Assembly: GCA_014058105.1 (NCBI GenBank)
Contig: JACGCM010002659.1
Location: 558,001 to 622,000 of the forward strand
Direction of reading: 5' to 3'
Source of the DNA: Kingdonia uniflora
Lineage: Eukaryota > Streptophyta > Magnoliopsida > Ranunculales > Circaeasteraceae
Length of the DNA stretch: 64,000 nt
Shown piece by piece: positions 46,818 to 57,161 of this stretch (its first letter is position 1; every line of letters begins with the position of its first letter). Made by a program: the position numbers and the translations under genes. The notes under the pieces were generated by a model. It saw nothing but the letters and a program-made list of their open reading frames with translations. It was not told the origin of the DNA and did not search any database.

Positions 46818-46833
46818 ATTTGAAATTCATTGA

Positions 46834-47055
<222 letters not shown>

Positions 47056-47142
47056 TTAAGTCACATCTCTTTTTTTGATTGACCTCCTCCTTTTTTGAAT
47101 CTGCAGGAGGTCAAATTCAAGTTGATGTTTAAATTACGGAAT

Positions 47143-47216
47143 CACGCTCTGTAGGATTTAAATCTACGACATCAGGTTTTGGAGACCCGCGTTCTACCGA
47201 ACTGAACTAAGAGCGC
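47143..47216 (-). tRNA. trnW-CCA: trnW-CCA copy in NUPT
   Basis: 74 nt on the minus strand, starting gcgctcttagttcagttcgg, anticodon loop 'tctccaaaa' and T-arm region 'gatttaaatcc'. It is the plastid tryptophan tRNA. Confidence 0.88.
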
Positions 47217-47372
47217 TTTCTTATCTTTTATCGCATAAGACCTTAATTTTTTTTTTTGTAACCCCTAACGTATTTTGCATGCATATAGTACCATAAACTC
47301 AAAGATATTTTTTGTCCAAATTTAAAAGATTGAAATTGATCCTTCGTTACTTCCCATAGGAGAAGTAATAGG

Positions 47373-47446
47373 TAGGGATGACAGGATTTGAACCCGTGAC
47401 ATTTTTTACCCAAAACAAACGCGCTACCAAGCTGGGCTACATCCCT
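47373..47446 (-). tRNA. trnP-UGG: trnP-UGG copy in NUPT
   Basis: 74 nt on the minus strand, starting agggatgtagcccagcttgg, anticodon TGG in 'ttttgggta', T arm 'gggttcaaatcc'. Compared with the usual plastid sequence the D stem has c for g (gtagcccag) and the anticodon-stem 3' side an extra a, probably decay after transfer. Confidence 0.85.
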
Positions 47447-47809
47447 TTCAATTAGTCTACAGTGTCATTGTAGAGAATCCCTGTTTTGTTTTCCACATCG
47501 TTTTTTTGCCATTGATATATGATTTCTCATGCCGTTTCTTCTTTTTGGTCTCATATAACATATATATATAATAAAAGAATTATATCCATATGAAATCCAA
47601 CCTATAAAAAGATAAATATTTATCGGTAATGCTCAGAAAGGAAAGAAGGGGACGTCTTTTTAAGTTGAAAGGAAAGGAAAACCCCACTCACCCCGTCGTT
47701 GTATATATCCATTTAAGTTAGGGATTTCACAAATAAATACAAGTGTTCCTTAACCACATAAACATCTGATTATATATATATGTATTACAATAAAGAAGGA
47801 AGATTTTCA

Positions 47810-47944
47810 ATGCGAGATATAAAAACATATCTCTCTGTGGCACCTGTGCTAAGTACTATATGGTTCGGGTCTTTAGCAGGCCTATTGATAGAGATCAATC
47901 GTTTATTCCCAGATGCGTTGACATTCCCTTTTTTTTTATTCTAG
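47810..47944 (+). pseudogene. psaJ: psaJ copy in NUPT, frame intact
   Basis: 44 codons, [20 protein letters not shown] and onward, ending in a Phe-rich tail: photosystem I subunit IX, full length. Confidence 0.9.
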
Positions 47945-48349
47945 TTATTGAATGAGAAGGAATGACGAAGATTAGAGATACAACCAATTTTCGGTGACTA
48001 ATCCTTTTCTTTTTCTTTGTTTTGTTTTTTTTTTTTTAGTTTTAAGGCTAAAGAAGAAAATAAAAAAGTGGATTTAACCTCAGCGAAATTCAGGTTCAGG
48101 CTTGAATTAATAGAGGGAGAACGAAAATAAAAATGAGGGTTATATAGGGCACCAAAATCATACAAGATACTAAAATGAAATACTATACCGGGGTTATAAA
48201 TAATTGATAGTTAGAAATCATTGTATTACTTATTATTACTCTATTGATTGCAACGAAATCTATTATAATGAGTTTTCAGCCTATCAACTTCTATTTTTTT
48301 CTTCTTTGTTTTCGTTTCGGATCGAAAATGGAAGAGTTGAGTTAATAAA

Positions 48350-48593
48350 AAAAAGGGGGGGGGAGGGGTATCCGAATAAGAGTTGTTTTGGAAGAGTTGT
48401 TTTGGAATGTACCAGAATAAGAGTTGTTTTGGAATGTAACAGTTGTATCCGAAACGATATTAATAAGGAATCACCGGGTATTTCCAGATATATTACTCAA
48501 AAGAATCGACACAATACACCGAGTCGATTAGAATTAAGAAAATTCTGTCCCTATTGTTACAAGCATACGATTCATGGGGAGATAAAGAAATAG
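48350..48593 (+). pseudogene. rpl33: rpl33 copy in NUPT, 5' end rearranged
   Basis: The C-terminal 50 or so codons are well kept ([37 protein letters not shown]). The expected start (MAKGKDVRV) is missing; instead a G run is followed by two to three tandem copies of 'gaataagagttgttttgga', which duplicate the VLEC segment. Ribosomal protein L33 of the plastid, not functional here. Confidence 0.85.
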
Positions 48594-48754
48594 ATCAAAT
48601 GGAACGCGCGTGTATCGCCCCTCTACCAGGGAATAGGAAAATTTTACATATATATATTATATAAATTATAAATCAATAAAATCCTATCCTATTTCGGTCC
48701 AATCCTAAATGTATTAGAATTGATAAATAGTATTTTAGAGATAAGGAATAAACC

Positions 48755-49033
48755 ATGGATAAATCCAAGCGACCCTTTGTTAAATCCAAGCGATCTTTTC
48801 GTAGGCGTTTGCCCCCAATTGGATCGGGGGATCGAATTGATTATAGAAACATGAGTTTAATTAGTCGATTTATTGGTGAACAAGGAAAAATATTATCTAG
48901 ACGTGTAAATAGATTGACTTTGAAACAACAACGATTAATTACTATTGCTATATAACAAGCTCGTATTTTATCTTTGTTACCTTTTCTTAATAATGATAAA
49001 AAAATTGAGAGAACTGAGTCGACCCCAGAATAA
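48755..49033 (+). pseudogene. rps18: rps18 copy in NUPT with internal stop
   Basis: Plastid ribosomal protein S18: [20 protein letters not shown] through [13 protein letters not shown], then TAA at 48953-48955, then QARILSLLPFLNN in the same frame to about 49033. One substitution (Lys codon to TAA) explains the break. Confidence 0.9.
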
Positions 49034-49304
49034 GAAATAAATAGGCCTCTATTCTTCAATTGACTCTAAATTCCAATCTGAACCCCAACGCGGGTTTCAG
49101 GTTGATGTTTTAGTAAAAAATTAGGGAATCCAGGTTGGTTGGATTGTCCCGTCGTAAGAAAAAATGGGTAAAAAAAAAAAAAAAGAACTCTTTTTTATTG
49201 AAATGTATTCGTTTATTTTTATTTTATCATATTAATTTCTACTCTACCTCCCGGAGTTCCTTCTCCGGGGATTCTATTCCTTTCCAATCTATCTTCTTAT
49301 TTAA

Positions 49305-51205
49305 TGATGTCATTGGAAATCTTGTGGCCCGGGCTGGGTTATCGGGTATTGGGAAATCATGCTTGGCTCGTCAATTAGCTTCTGACCCTCCAATAAAGTT
49401 CGTACATGGTTCTGTTGAAATCTGGTTTGGACATTGGTGTAGTAAAGCAGCTTGTAATGGAAACAAGCATACATGTCAAAAGCGTCTAGGGAGAAAGATC
49501 TCCAAGTTTCTGGGGATCTAGAATATTTTTGTTGCTTGCTTTAGGAAGCATTGTTCGGCAAGAATATTTTAGTACTTCTTGATGATGTATGGGAGCAAGA
49601 CATCGTTGAGTAGTTTGCTAAGTTGTCTGATAATGATTGATGATTCTTGGTAACCACAAGAAATGAGTCTGTTTATGAAATAACTGTGGTTGTGAGGACA
49701 AAAATATGCAAATGTGACGCAAGAGAAATAAGCAGGGCAATTCTTCTCTATCATAGCCTACTCAACGAGGATGAATTACCGAATATAAGCCAAGAGCTTG
49801 CTGGAATGTTGTGGTCACCACCCACTAACTGTTGCTATCATGGGTAAGGTTTAGGAAAGAAACAAGAGTTGAAAAGTGGGAAAAGGCCATCATCAATTTG
49901 TCCACTTATGCCAAATATGCACTAGGTCCCATCAGCGAGAACATTTTGAGTTTAGCCTGGAAGAGATGTCGGAAGATTCTAGAAGACTTTACTGTCCAGA
50001 AGCTTGCCTTGAGGCTATTTGGTTGGGTCTTGGAAAATAGAATGTGTTTCCTCTTATAGTTTGCAAGCTTGTTGAGGGTTCCCTAATGATAAAAGGTGAT
50101 TCATATCCCATGTATCAAGTACACGACATGGTTTCCTTATATCTCGACAGCAAGACTAATGATGATGTTGAGGTTTTGCTAAGCAAGTCTACCGCAGAAG
50201 ATGTTGCATCTGTAGCCCCATGGCTTATATTATGAAGTCTTCCCTTAACGTACTACAAGTAAAACATGCAATAATTAACTTAAAAACAATAGTTTAAGCT
50301 CACATGGCAAGCAAATCTATTTCTGAACTTGAAGCTAGTAGGGCAAGCTTCAGCGGAATATTGGGACTTAGAATCACGGATTTGATCTCTATTGATTCAA
50401 CAGATCTCATTCTGACACCCTCAAAGGCAATAACAAACATATTCAGTAAATATGACTACTGTGAGTATGTGTCATCTCTTGAAAATGCTGGTGGAATTGA
50501 AAAACTTTCTGGTCTATTAAAGAACTGTGAAGATCCCATGATCCAAACCAATATCTCAACCATTCTCGCTAACTTGCAGAATATGGAAGCCCAGAGACTG
50601 TTGATAAGGCCCTTTAAAGCATACCCATCAATAAATTGGCAGATCTCTTCACACCAAACACGGAAGAGTGGCATTAAAGTGTTTTTACAGTATTTATGTT
50701 AATGACCAAAGCTGGTAAATCAAAAGCAACTGAAAAAATGTTTGCTCGACAAGAATCCAGTAGGGCTTCTTGAGAATGGATCAGAAGTTGCTCAATACCG
50801 GTGTTCTACGAGTTTGGTCATGCACTTAGATCCCTACGGCCTGGTACACTAATCCTCTTGCCTTGGCAAGCGAGACTAAGCTTGGAGAGATTTGTCTTAC
50901 CAGAGAAGAACGTTCCCTTATCACCTAAGCCGCAAACCTTTGAAGATAGTATTCATAAGATCCTGGAAAAAAGATCAGGAGCAAATATTGCAGGATCTCA
51001 TATTGATTGTTGAGAAGGCTGGTGAGCCAAGAATCAGAGACATGATAATCCCAAGTCCTTTAATGGAGAGGCTATCAAATTTTTTGCAACATGGAAACAC
51101 TGAATACAACTCAATGAGATTACAGTCTGCCTTTGTGCTAATGAAGTTGGCTTGCTCGGGTGGAGAACCATGCATTCAGAAAATTCTCGAGTACGAGATT
51201 GTGCC
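49305..51205 (+). pseudogene. NB-ARC plus armadillo-repeat protein, 5' piece
   Basis: The text starts at the NUPT border with a P-loop (GLSGIGKSCLARQLASD; canonical G.GGIGKT). It continues through FGHWCSKAACNGNK and LLDDVWEQDIVE with a stop, then RFLVTTRNESVYE-like text, KETRVEKWEKAIINLSTYAK and KLVEGSLMIKGDSYPMYQVH (winged-helix region with its MYQVHD motif). From about 50304 come helical repeats (MASKSISELEASRASF, NCEDPMIQTNISTIL, FVLMKLACSGGEPCIQK), which resemble armadillo repeats. Plant proteins of this NB-ARC/ARM layout are presumed ATP-binding switches of the immune-receptor type; function is inferred. Frameshifts and stops are many (for example near 49522, 49600, 50235, 50700) and the N-terminus is absent. 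It ends at the chromovirus insertion. Confidence 0.75.
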
Positions 51206-51612
51206 TGTGATGCCCAGGCTTTGTAAATAGTATCCTTAGGTTGTAAGAAAGCTTTGTACAAATTTTCATTTATTTTTGTAAAGGTTAGCTTAGGAAAAAG
51301 GGGGAGTACGTTTCGTCTCCACTTTTGATGTTTCATTTTAGAACTTAGTTGTTTTCCATTTTGCTATATATGTAGAGAACTTGTATCCAATACACCCAAG
51401 AAGGAATTTAAAGCTTGTAATAGTTGTTGATATATGAATGAAATGATTCCTTCAAAGACCCTTTGTACAGTGTTTGTGTTGCGTTGAGATTATGTGATGC
51501 TTTGCGATGTTGTGTTGCTAAACGATTGAAAGAGACGAGTAATTAGGCTTACTTGAGACAGGTGTCTTGAGTGCCGCACGTGCCAAGCTTGAGTTTAAAT
51601 TGGTCCTTGTCA
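51206..51612 (+). repeat. 5' LTR of the chromovirus
   Basis: 407 bp, TGTGATGCCC to CTTGTCA. It contains 'gctatatatgtagaga' (about 51364) as likely TATA region and T-rich, TTG-rich sequence downstream. It differs from the 3' LTR at only a few positions. Confidence 0.93.
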
Positions 51613-51614
51613 GT

Positions 51615-51628
51615 TGGTATCAGAGCGA
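51615..51628 (+). promoter_or_regulatory. Primer-binding site (initiator Met tRNA type)
   Basis: tggtatcagagcga begins two bases after the 5' LTR. It is complementary to the 3' end of plant initiator methionine tRNA, the usual primer for minus-strand synthesis in this group. Confidence 0.9.
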
Positions 51629-51653
51629 TCTAGTTGAAAGCGATCCAGTTGCG

Positions 51654-53624
51654 ATGGCGGAGGGTCTGAATGCTACCGACCCCGCCCAGGTCCTTGCCCC
51701 GCATGTGGGAGGACCATCCGTTAATCCCCGGCCCTTGAATACCCGAACGCGGTTGGACCAATTAGAGGAAAAGATGCAAGCTCTAAGTGGGATTATCGAT
51801 CAAGTGACGACTTTGGAGAAACGATTGGACAGTTTCTCAGACGATCAGGCCCATATGGGCGAACGTCTCGTTATGTTAGAAGGAGTGGCTGAAGAGAATA
51901 TGGCTACTCTTCTGGATCAGGTGGCTGAACTTTCTTCGAAGATAAATCTCCTAGTGAAGGTTGTTGGAAATGGAGAACCGGCACCTTTGGGCGGCGGTAT
52001 AGACCGACCCAGGATCAAGGTCCCCGAGCCCAAGGCGTACGAGGGAGCGAGGGACGCAAAGGAGGTAGAGAACTTCCTTTTTGATATGGAGACGTACTTC
52101 TATGTGGCCAGGCCTGATAGGGAAGGTGCAAAGGTGGCGATGGCAACCATGTACCTCGCTGGTGATGCTAAACTATGGTGGCGCACCAAGTCTGCTGAGA
52201 TCCAGAGCGATCACTGTACTATTGGAACGTGGGATGACTTGAAGAAAGAGCTGAAGAATCAGTTCTTACCCGAGAATGTTGAGTTCATTGCTCGGAGGAG
52301 TTTAAGGCAACTGAAGCAGACCGGCAACATCCGTGAGTATGTGAAGCAGTTCTCAGCCTTGATGTTAGATATCCGCGACATGTCTGAAAATGATAAGTTG
52401 TTTTGTTTCTTGGAAGGTCTAAAACCATGAATCCAGAATGAATTGCAAAGGCAACGGGTTCAAGATTTGGCCTCCGCTGAGCGTATCAACGACTACACCC
52501 CTATGCAGGGTGAGCGTCGACCGGCTCAGTCTCAGTCTAGTTCCCAGTCGCAACAAAGAACGGGATCCTCCAATAATTGCAACAAGGGCAAGAATAGAGG
52601 GTACCAAGCTTGAAGTGGGGGAGACCAGGGTCATGGCTAGAACAGGAGTGAGGGAGCAAGTACAGGTGGTGCCTCGAGTTCTAATTCTGAGAGGGAGTAC
52701 CACAGGCCGCGTAACAATGGTGGTGCTTCCTCTTCGTCCAGGTTTCAATGACGTCCTAGGAACTTGATGTATTTTCTTTGTGGAGGGAATCACAAAGCTT
52801 ATCAGTGTCCTCAGAAGACGGCCCTGAATGCTCTAATGGCGTCGCACGGGGACCAAGCCGATGACACCACTCAGGGAAATAATAACGGTAAAACTCATAT
52901 GGGTTCTCTTCACTTGCTTAATACCGTGACCACTCAGTCGCCAGAAGTTAAGCCTAAGAAGGGACTTATGTACGTGGGCCTCAGTATGAGCACTTTGACG
53001 ATGGTTGATATAGGTGTTACCCATAGCTTTATCGTTATTCAAGAGGCGAGCCGTCTAGAACTACATTTGGCAAAAGATTCTAGCCGGATGAAAGTTGTTA
53101 ATTCCGCCGCGATGCCGATACATGGTGTTGCCAAGTTAGTTCTGGTTAAGATGGGACAGTGGAGTGGAAAGGTCAACCTTCTCGCAGTGACATTAGATGA
53201 TTTTAAGATTATCTTGGGAATAGACTTTCTTCGCTACCACAAGGCAGTGCCGATGCCGTTCGTCAACTCCTTAGGGATTTTTGGTGACAATCCCTCAATC
53301 ATACAGATGTCTACGCTGAAAGATGAGGGCAGAATATTATCAGCTCTTCAGCTGGAGAAGGGACTGAGGCAAGGGGAGTTGACTTACCTTGCAACCTTAC
53401 GGTTAAAGCCGAATGATCAGAGTCATGATGCCCTGCCGACAGAAGTCTCCTGGGTACTTACGGAGTTCAAGGATGTGATGCCGAAAGAATTACCAAAGGT
53501 GTTACCTCCACGAAGGCCTATCAATCATCAGATTGAGTTAGCCCCTGGAACCAAGCCTCTAGCAAAAGGACCATATAGAATGAGTCCGCCTGAACTAACA
53601 GAACTTCGATCAGAAGCAACTTGA
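51654..53624 (+). pseudogene. Chromovirus gag and protease, nonsense codons
   Basis: One frame from ATG 51654 with stops at 52428, about 52611, 52638 and 52749. It includes a coiled-coil N-terminus (LDQLEEKMQALSGII), the retrotransposon gag domain (FDMETYFYVARP, KLWWRTKSAEI, LKNQFLPEN) that forms the particle, and a zinc knuckle near 52770 (FLCGGNHKAYQC; the first Cys of CCHC is Tyr). The protease region near 52995 reads MVDIGVTHSFI, with Ile where the catalytic DT/SG motif needs Thr or Ser. The frame is lost near 53608-53612, just before the reverse transcriptase. Confidence 0.88.
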
Positions 53625-56340
53625 TAGACTATTGGAATCGGGCTTTATTCGCCCCTCAAAGGCGCCATATGGTGCCCCGGTCTTATTTCAGAATAAACAA
53701 GATGGAAGCTTGCGATTATGTGTCGACTATCGAGCCCTGAACAAGGTAACGGTGAAGAACAAGTATCCAATACCGCTCATTGCCGACTTATTTGACCAGC
53801 TTACATCTGCGAAGTACTTTTCTAAACTTGATTTGAGATCGGGTTACTATCAGGTCAGGATTGTTGCCGGAGATGAACCGAAGACGACTTGTTCCACTCG
53901 GTATGGGGCATATGAATTTCTTGTCATGCCATTCGGCCTAACCAACGCTCTTGCAACTTTCTGTACTCTTATGAATGAGCTCTTCCGGAAATATATCGAC
54001 AAATTTGTGGTGGTGTATCTGGATGATATTGTCATATACAGCCGCACTATGGAAGAGCATCTTGAACATCTTCGCCTGGTAATCCAAGTCTTGTGACAGA
54101 ACCAGCTATATGTCAAGTTGGAGAAATGCTCGTTCGCACAGGAACAAGTTATGTTTCTTGAACATGTTATTGGCGGAGGACAGATCCGTATGGATATGGA
54201 AAAGGTTTGCGCTATTGAGGAGTGGAGAGCTCCTATGGAGGTTACAGAAGTGCGTTCCTTTCTTGGCCTCGTGAACTACTACCGCAAGTTCATCGAAGGG
54301 TATTCGAAATGCGCGGCACCCCTTACAGATCTTCTCAAGAAGGACTTCTTTTGGTCTTGGTCTGAGAAGTGTCAAGTAGCCTTTGTTGATCTGAAGCATG
54401 CGGTGATTAGCAATCCGGTCTTAGCCTTGCCAAATATTACCAAGCTGTTTGAGGTACATACCGATGCGTCTGATTTTGCTATCGGTGGAGTATTGTTACA
54501 AGAGGGACATCCAGTGGCATATGAAAGTAGGAAGCTGAATGACACAGAGAGGAGGTATTCAGCCCAGCAGAAGAAACTCCTTGCTATTGTGCATTGTCTT
54601 CGAGTATGGTGACACTATCTATTGGGAATGAAGGTTCTGGTGAAGACCGATAACAGTGCGGCAAGCCATTTCCTTACACAGAAGAAGTTGACCTCAAAGC
54701 AGGCTCGTTGGCAAGAGTTTCTAGCCAAGTTTGATTTAAATCTCGAGCACAAGCCAGGGAGGATTAACAATGTACCAGATGCATTAAGCCGTAAGGCTGA
54801 ACTTGCGGCCATCGCTACAACTGCCGAACAGTCTCACTCTTATGTTACCAGCGACCTCAGAGATAAGATCCGCGAAGGGTTAGCGGTGGATCCTCAGACC
54901 CAGGCCATCATTAACTTGGTGAAACAGGGGAAGACAAAACGGTTATGGGTGGAAGATGGTCTTTTATACACGAAGGGACAACAAATTTATGTTCCTCGGT
55001 TTACAGGACTAAGACGGGAGCTGATAAAGGAGTGCCATGATACTCTTTGGACAGGCTATCCGGGTTGGCGGAGAATACTATCCTTACTGCACAGAGGGTA
55101 CTATTGGCCAAATGATGAAAATGAAGTGATGGATTATACCCGGACTTGTCACATTTGCCAGCAAGACAAAGTTGATCGGGATTTGCCTCTTGGACTACTG
55201 GAACCACTTCCTGTACCGACATGACCTTGGGAAAGCGTCTCTCTGGACTTTATCTCTGGGTCACCTAAGACTAAAGGATATGGTTCCATACTCGTGATCA
55301 TCGACCGATTCTCTAAGTATGCAACATTCATTCCAACTCCAATTGTTTGTACAACAGAGAAAATAGCGCGTCTCTTTGTGAAGCACGTTGTAAAGTATTG
55401 GGGCGTGCCAAAGGACATTGTCAGCGATAGAGATCCGAGATTTACTATAAAGTTTTGGAGGGAAGTATTTAGATTACTGGGATCCACTCTCAACTTCTCA
55501 ACCAGTAACCATCCGCAATCAGATGGTCAGACAAAATGCTTCAATGCAATGTTAGAAGAGTACCTCAGGCACTTTGTTAGGGTGAACAAGAAGGACTAGG
55601 CCAAACTTTTGGATGTAGCACAGTTTTTCTTTAATCTGCAGAAGAGTTCCTCCACCAACAAGAGTCCTTCTGAGATACTATTAGGACAACAGCCCCTCAC
55701 ACCGCACACAGTGGCCTCCGATTATAAAGGAAGTATTCCGAGAGCCTACCATTTCGCAAAGGAATGGCAAAGAAATACTGATATTGCCCGGGCCTATCTG
55801 GAGAAAGCGTCAGCCAGAATGAAGAAATGGGACGACCAGAAGAGACGACCAGATCCTTTTCAAGTAGGGGACCTTGTTCTGATCAAGGGATCCCATCTCA
55901 AGCACCGAGGTGGCAGAATACACCAAGGGCTAGTATCCAAGTACATCGGTCCGATGTCGATCATTGGAAAAGTTGGGAAGGTTTCCAACAAGCTTCAATT
56001 ACCTTCCCACCTTCGCTTCATCCATCCAGTGTTTCATGCCAGTGCTCTAAAGCCTTACCACCAAGACAAGGAAGATCCAAGCAGAAGTACCGTCATGCCT
56101 CATGTTTCGCTCAAGCCAGTCAACTCAAGCAAAGTTCTAGAGAGTGTTTTTGCTCACAGAGTGACCCATGTTGACCCGGATACCAAAGAGGAAGTCTATG
56201 AGTATCTTGTAAAGTGGAAGGATCTGCCAGATACAAAAGCCAGCTGGGAGCACCAAGATTCTCATCCCCTTCTGGTCCGACTAAGGAAGATACAGATGTG
56301 GAAGCAGAAGAAAAAGTCGAGGAGGGCATCTCCAAGCTGA
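53613..56340 (+). pseudogene. Chromovirus pol: reverse transcriptase, RNase H, integrase, chromodomain
   Basis: A single frame, shifted relative to gag-protease, runs to TGA at 56338-56340 with stops at 54094, 54610, 55222 and 55597. Reverse transcriptase: [47 protein letters not shown] (intact YLDD). RNase [15 protein letters not shown]. Integrase: CHDTLWTGYPG..R with CHICQQDK zinc site, then DFISGSPK, DRDPRF and NHPQSDGQTKCFN as DDE positions. C-terminal chromodomain about 56140-56275 (YLVKWKDLPDTKASWE), which in this clade targets integration to marked chromatin. Confidence 0.92.
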
Positions 56341-56351
56341 GTGGGAGAAAG

Positions 56352-56758
56352 TGTGACGCCCAGGCTTTGTAAATAGTATCCTTAGGTTGTAAGAAAGCTT
56401 TGTACAAATTTTCATTTATTTTTGTAAAGGTTAGCTTAGGAAAAGGGGGGAGTACGCTTCGTCTCCACTTTTGATGTTTCCTTTTAGAACTTAGTTGTTT
56501 TCCATTTTGCTATATATGTAGAGGACTTGTATCCAATACACCCAAGAAGGAATTTAAAGCTTGTAATAGTTGTTGATATATGAATGAAATGATGCCTTCA
56601 AAGACCCTTTATACAGTGTTTGTGTTGCGTTGAGATTATGTGATGTTTTGCGATGTTGTGTTGCTAAACGATTGAAAGAGACGAGTAATTAGGCTTACTT
56701 GAGACAGGTGTCTCAAGTACCGCACGTGCCAAGCTTGAGTTTAAGTTGGTTCGTGTCA
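56352..56758 (+). repeat. 3' LTR of the chromovirus
   Basis: 407 bp, TGTGACGCCC to CGTGTCA, preceded by the purine tract at 56341-56351. Same length as the 5' LTR. Confidence 0.93.
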
Positions 56759-57153
56759 GTGCCTGAGTTAGTTAAGAAGAACTACAGGATTCAGCATACA
56801 CGGCTCTCCACTAAATGCTCTTTGGGGAAGGTAGGTCTCTCGTGTTGAATCACATACACCAAACGGGCCTCATTGAAAGGATATTACACTCCGTAGAGAG
56901 AAAATCAACCAAGACAAGGGAGGTTTGCGTAAATTGTATTATTGACCTCGTACAGCTGGGAAATAAAGCTTGCATAGAGAATATGTTCTCTTTGCAGGTG
57001 GTAGAGAAGCTTGCAAAACTTAGGAAAATTCTGGAGGATCTGGTGAAAGGAATGGATAAGTGTAAGCATCTTTCTGCGGTGGAGAGAAAGGTGATGAAGC
57101 TGCTGGTTGTTAGGAAGGTGAGAGCCTTGAAAGTTCATAAACATGAAGCTCAA
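56759..57153 (+). pseudogene. NB-ARC plus armadillo-repeat protein, 3' piece
   Basis: The reading picks up exactly at the target duplication (GTG CC/T GAG TTA GTT), continuing EYEIV on the other side of the retroelement. The text includes MLFGEGRSLVLNHIHQTGLI, ERKSTKTREVCVNCIIDLVQ, LGNKACIENMFSLQVVEKLA and GMDKCKHLSAVERKVMKLLV, the C-terminal armadillo-like repeats and basic tail. A short-LTR element begins at 57162, just behind the end of recognisable coding. Confidence 0.75.
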
Positions 57154-57161
57154 ATGATAAC

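Larger units (their letters stand above)
51206..56758 (+). mobile_element. Ty3/gypsy chromovirus, complete, with GTGCC target duplication
   Basis: Two 407-bp LTRs (51206-51612 and 56352-56758), both starting TGTGAYGCCCAGGC and ending TGTCA, almost identical by eye. GTGCC lies on both sides (51201-51205 and 56759-56763). A primer-binding site for initiator Met tRNA (tggtatcagagc, 51615-51626) follows the 5' LTR, and a purine tract (gtgggagaaag, 56341-56351) precedes the 3' LTR. The interior encodes gag, protease, reverse transcriptase, RNase H, integrase and a C-terminal chromodomain, in that order. Near-identical LTRs mean a fairly recent insertion, but stops make it non-autonomous now. Confidence 0.95.
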
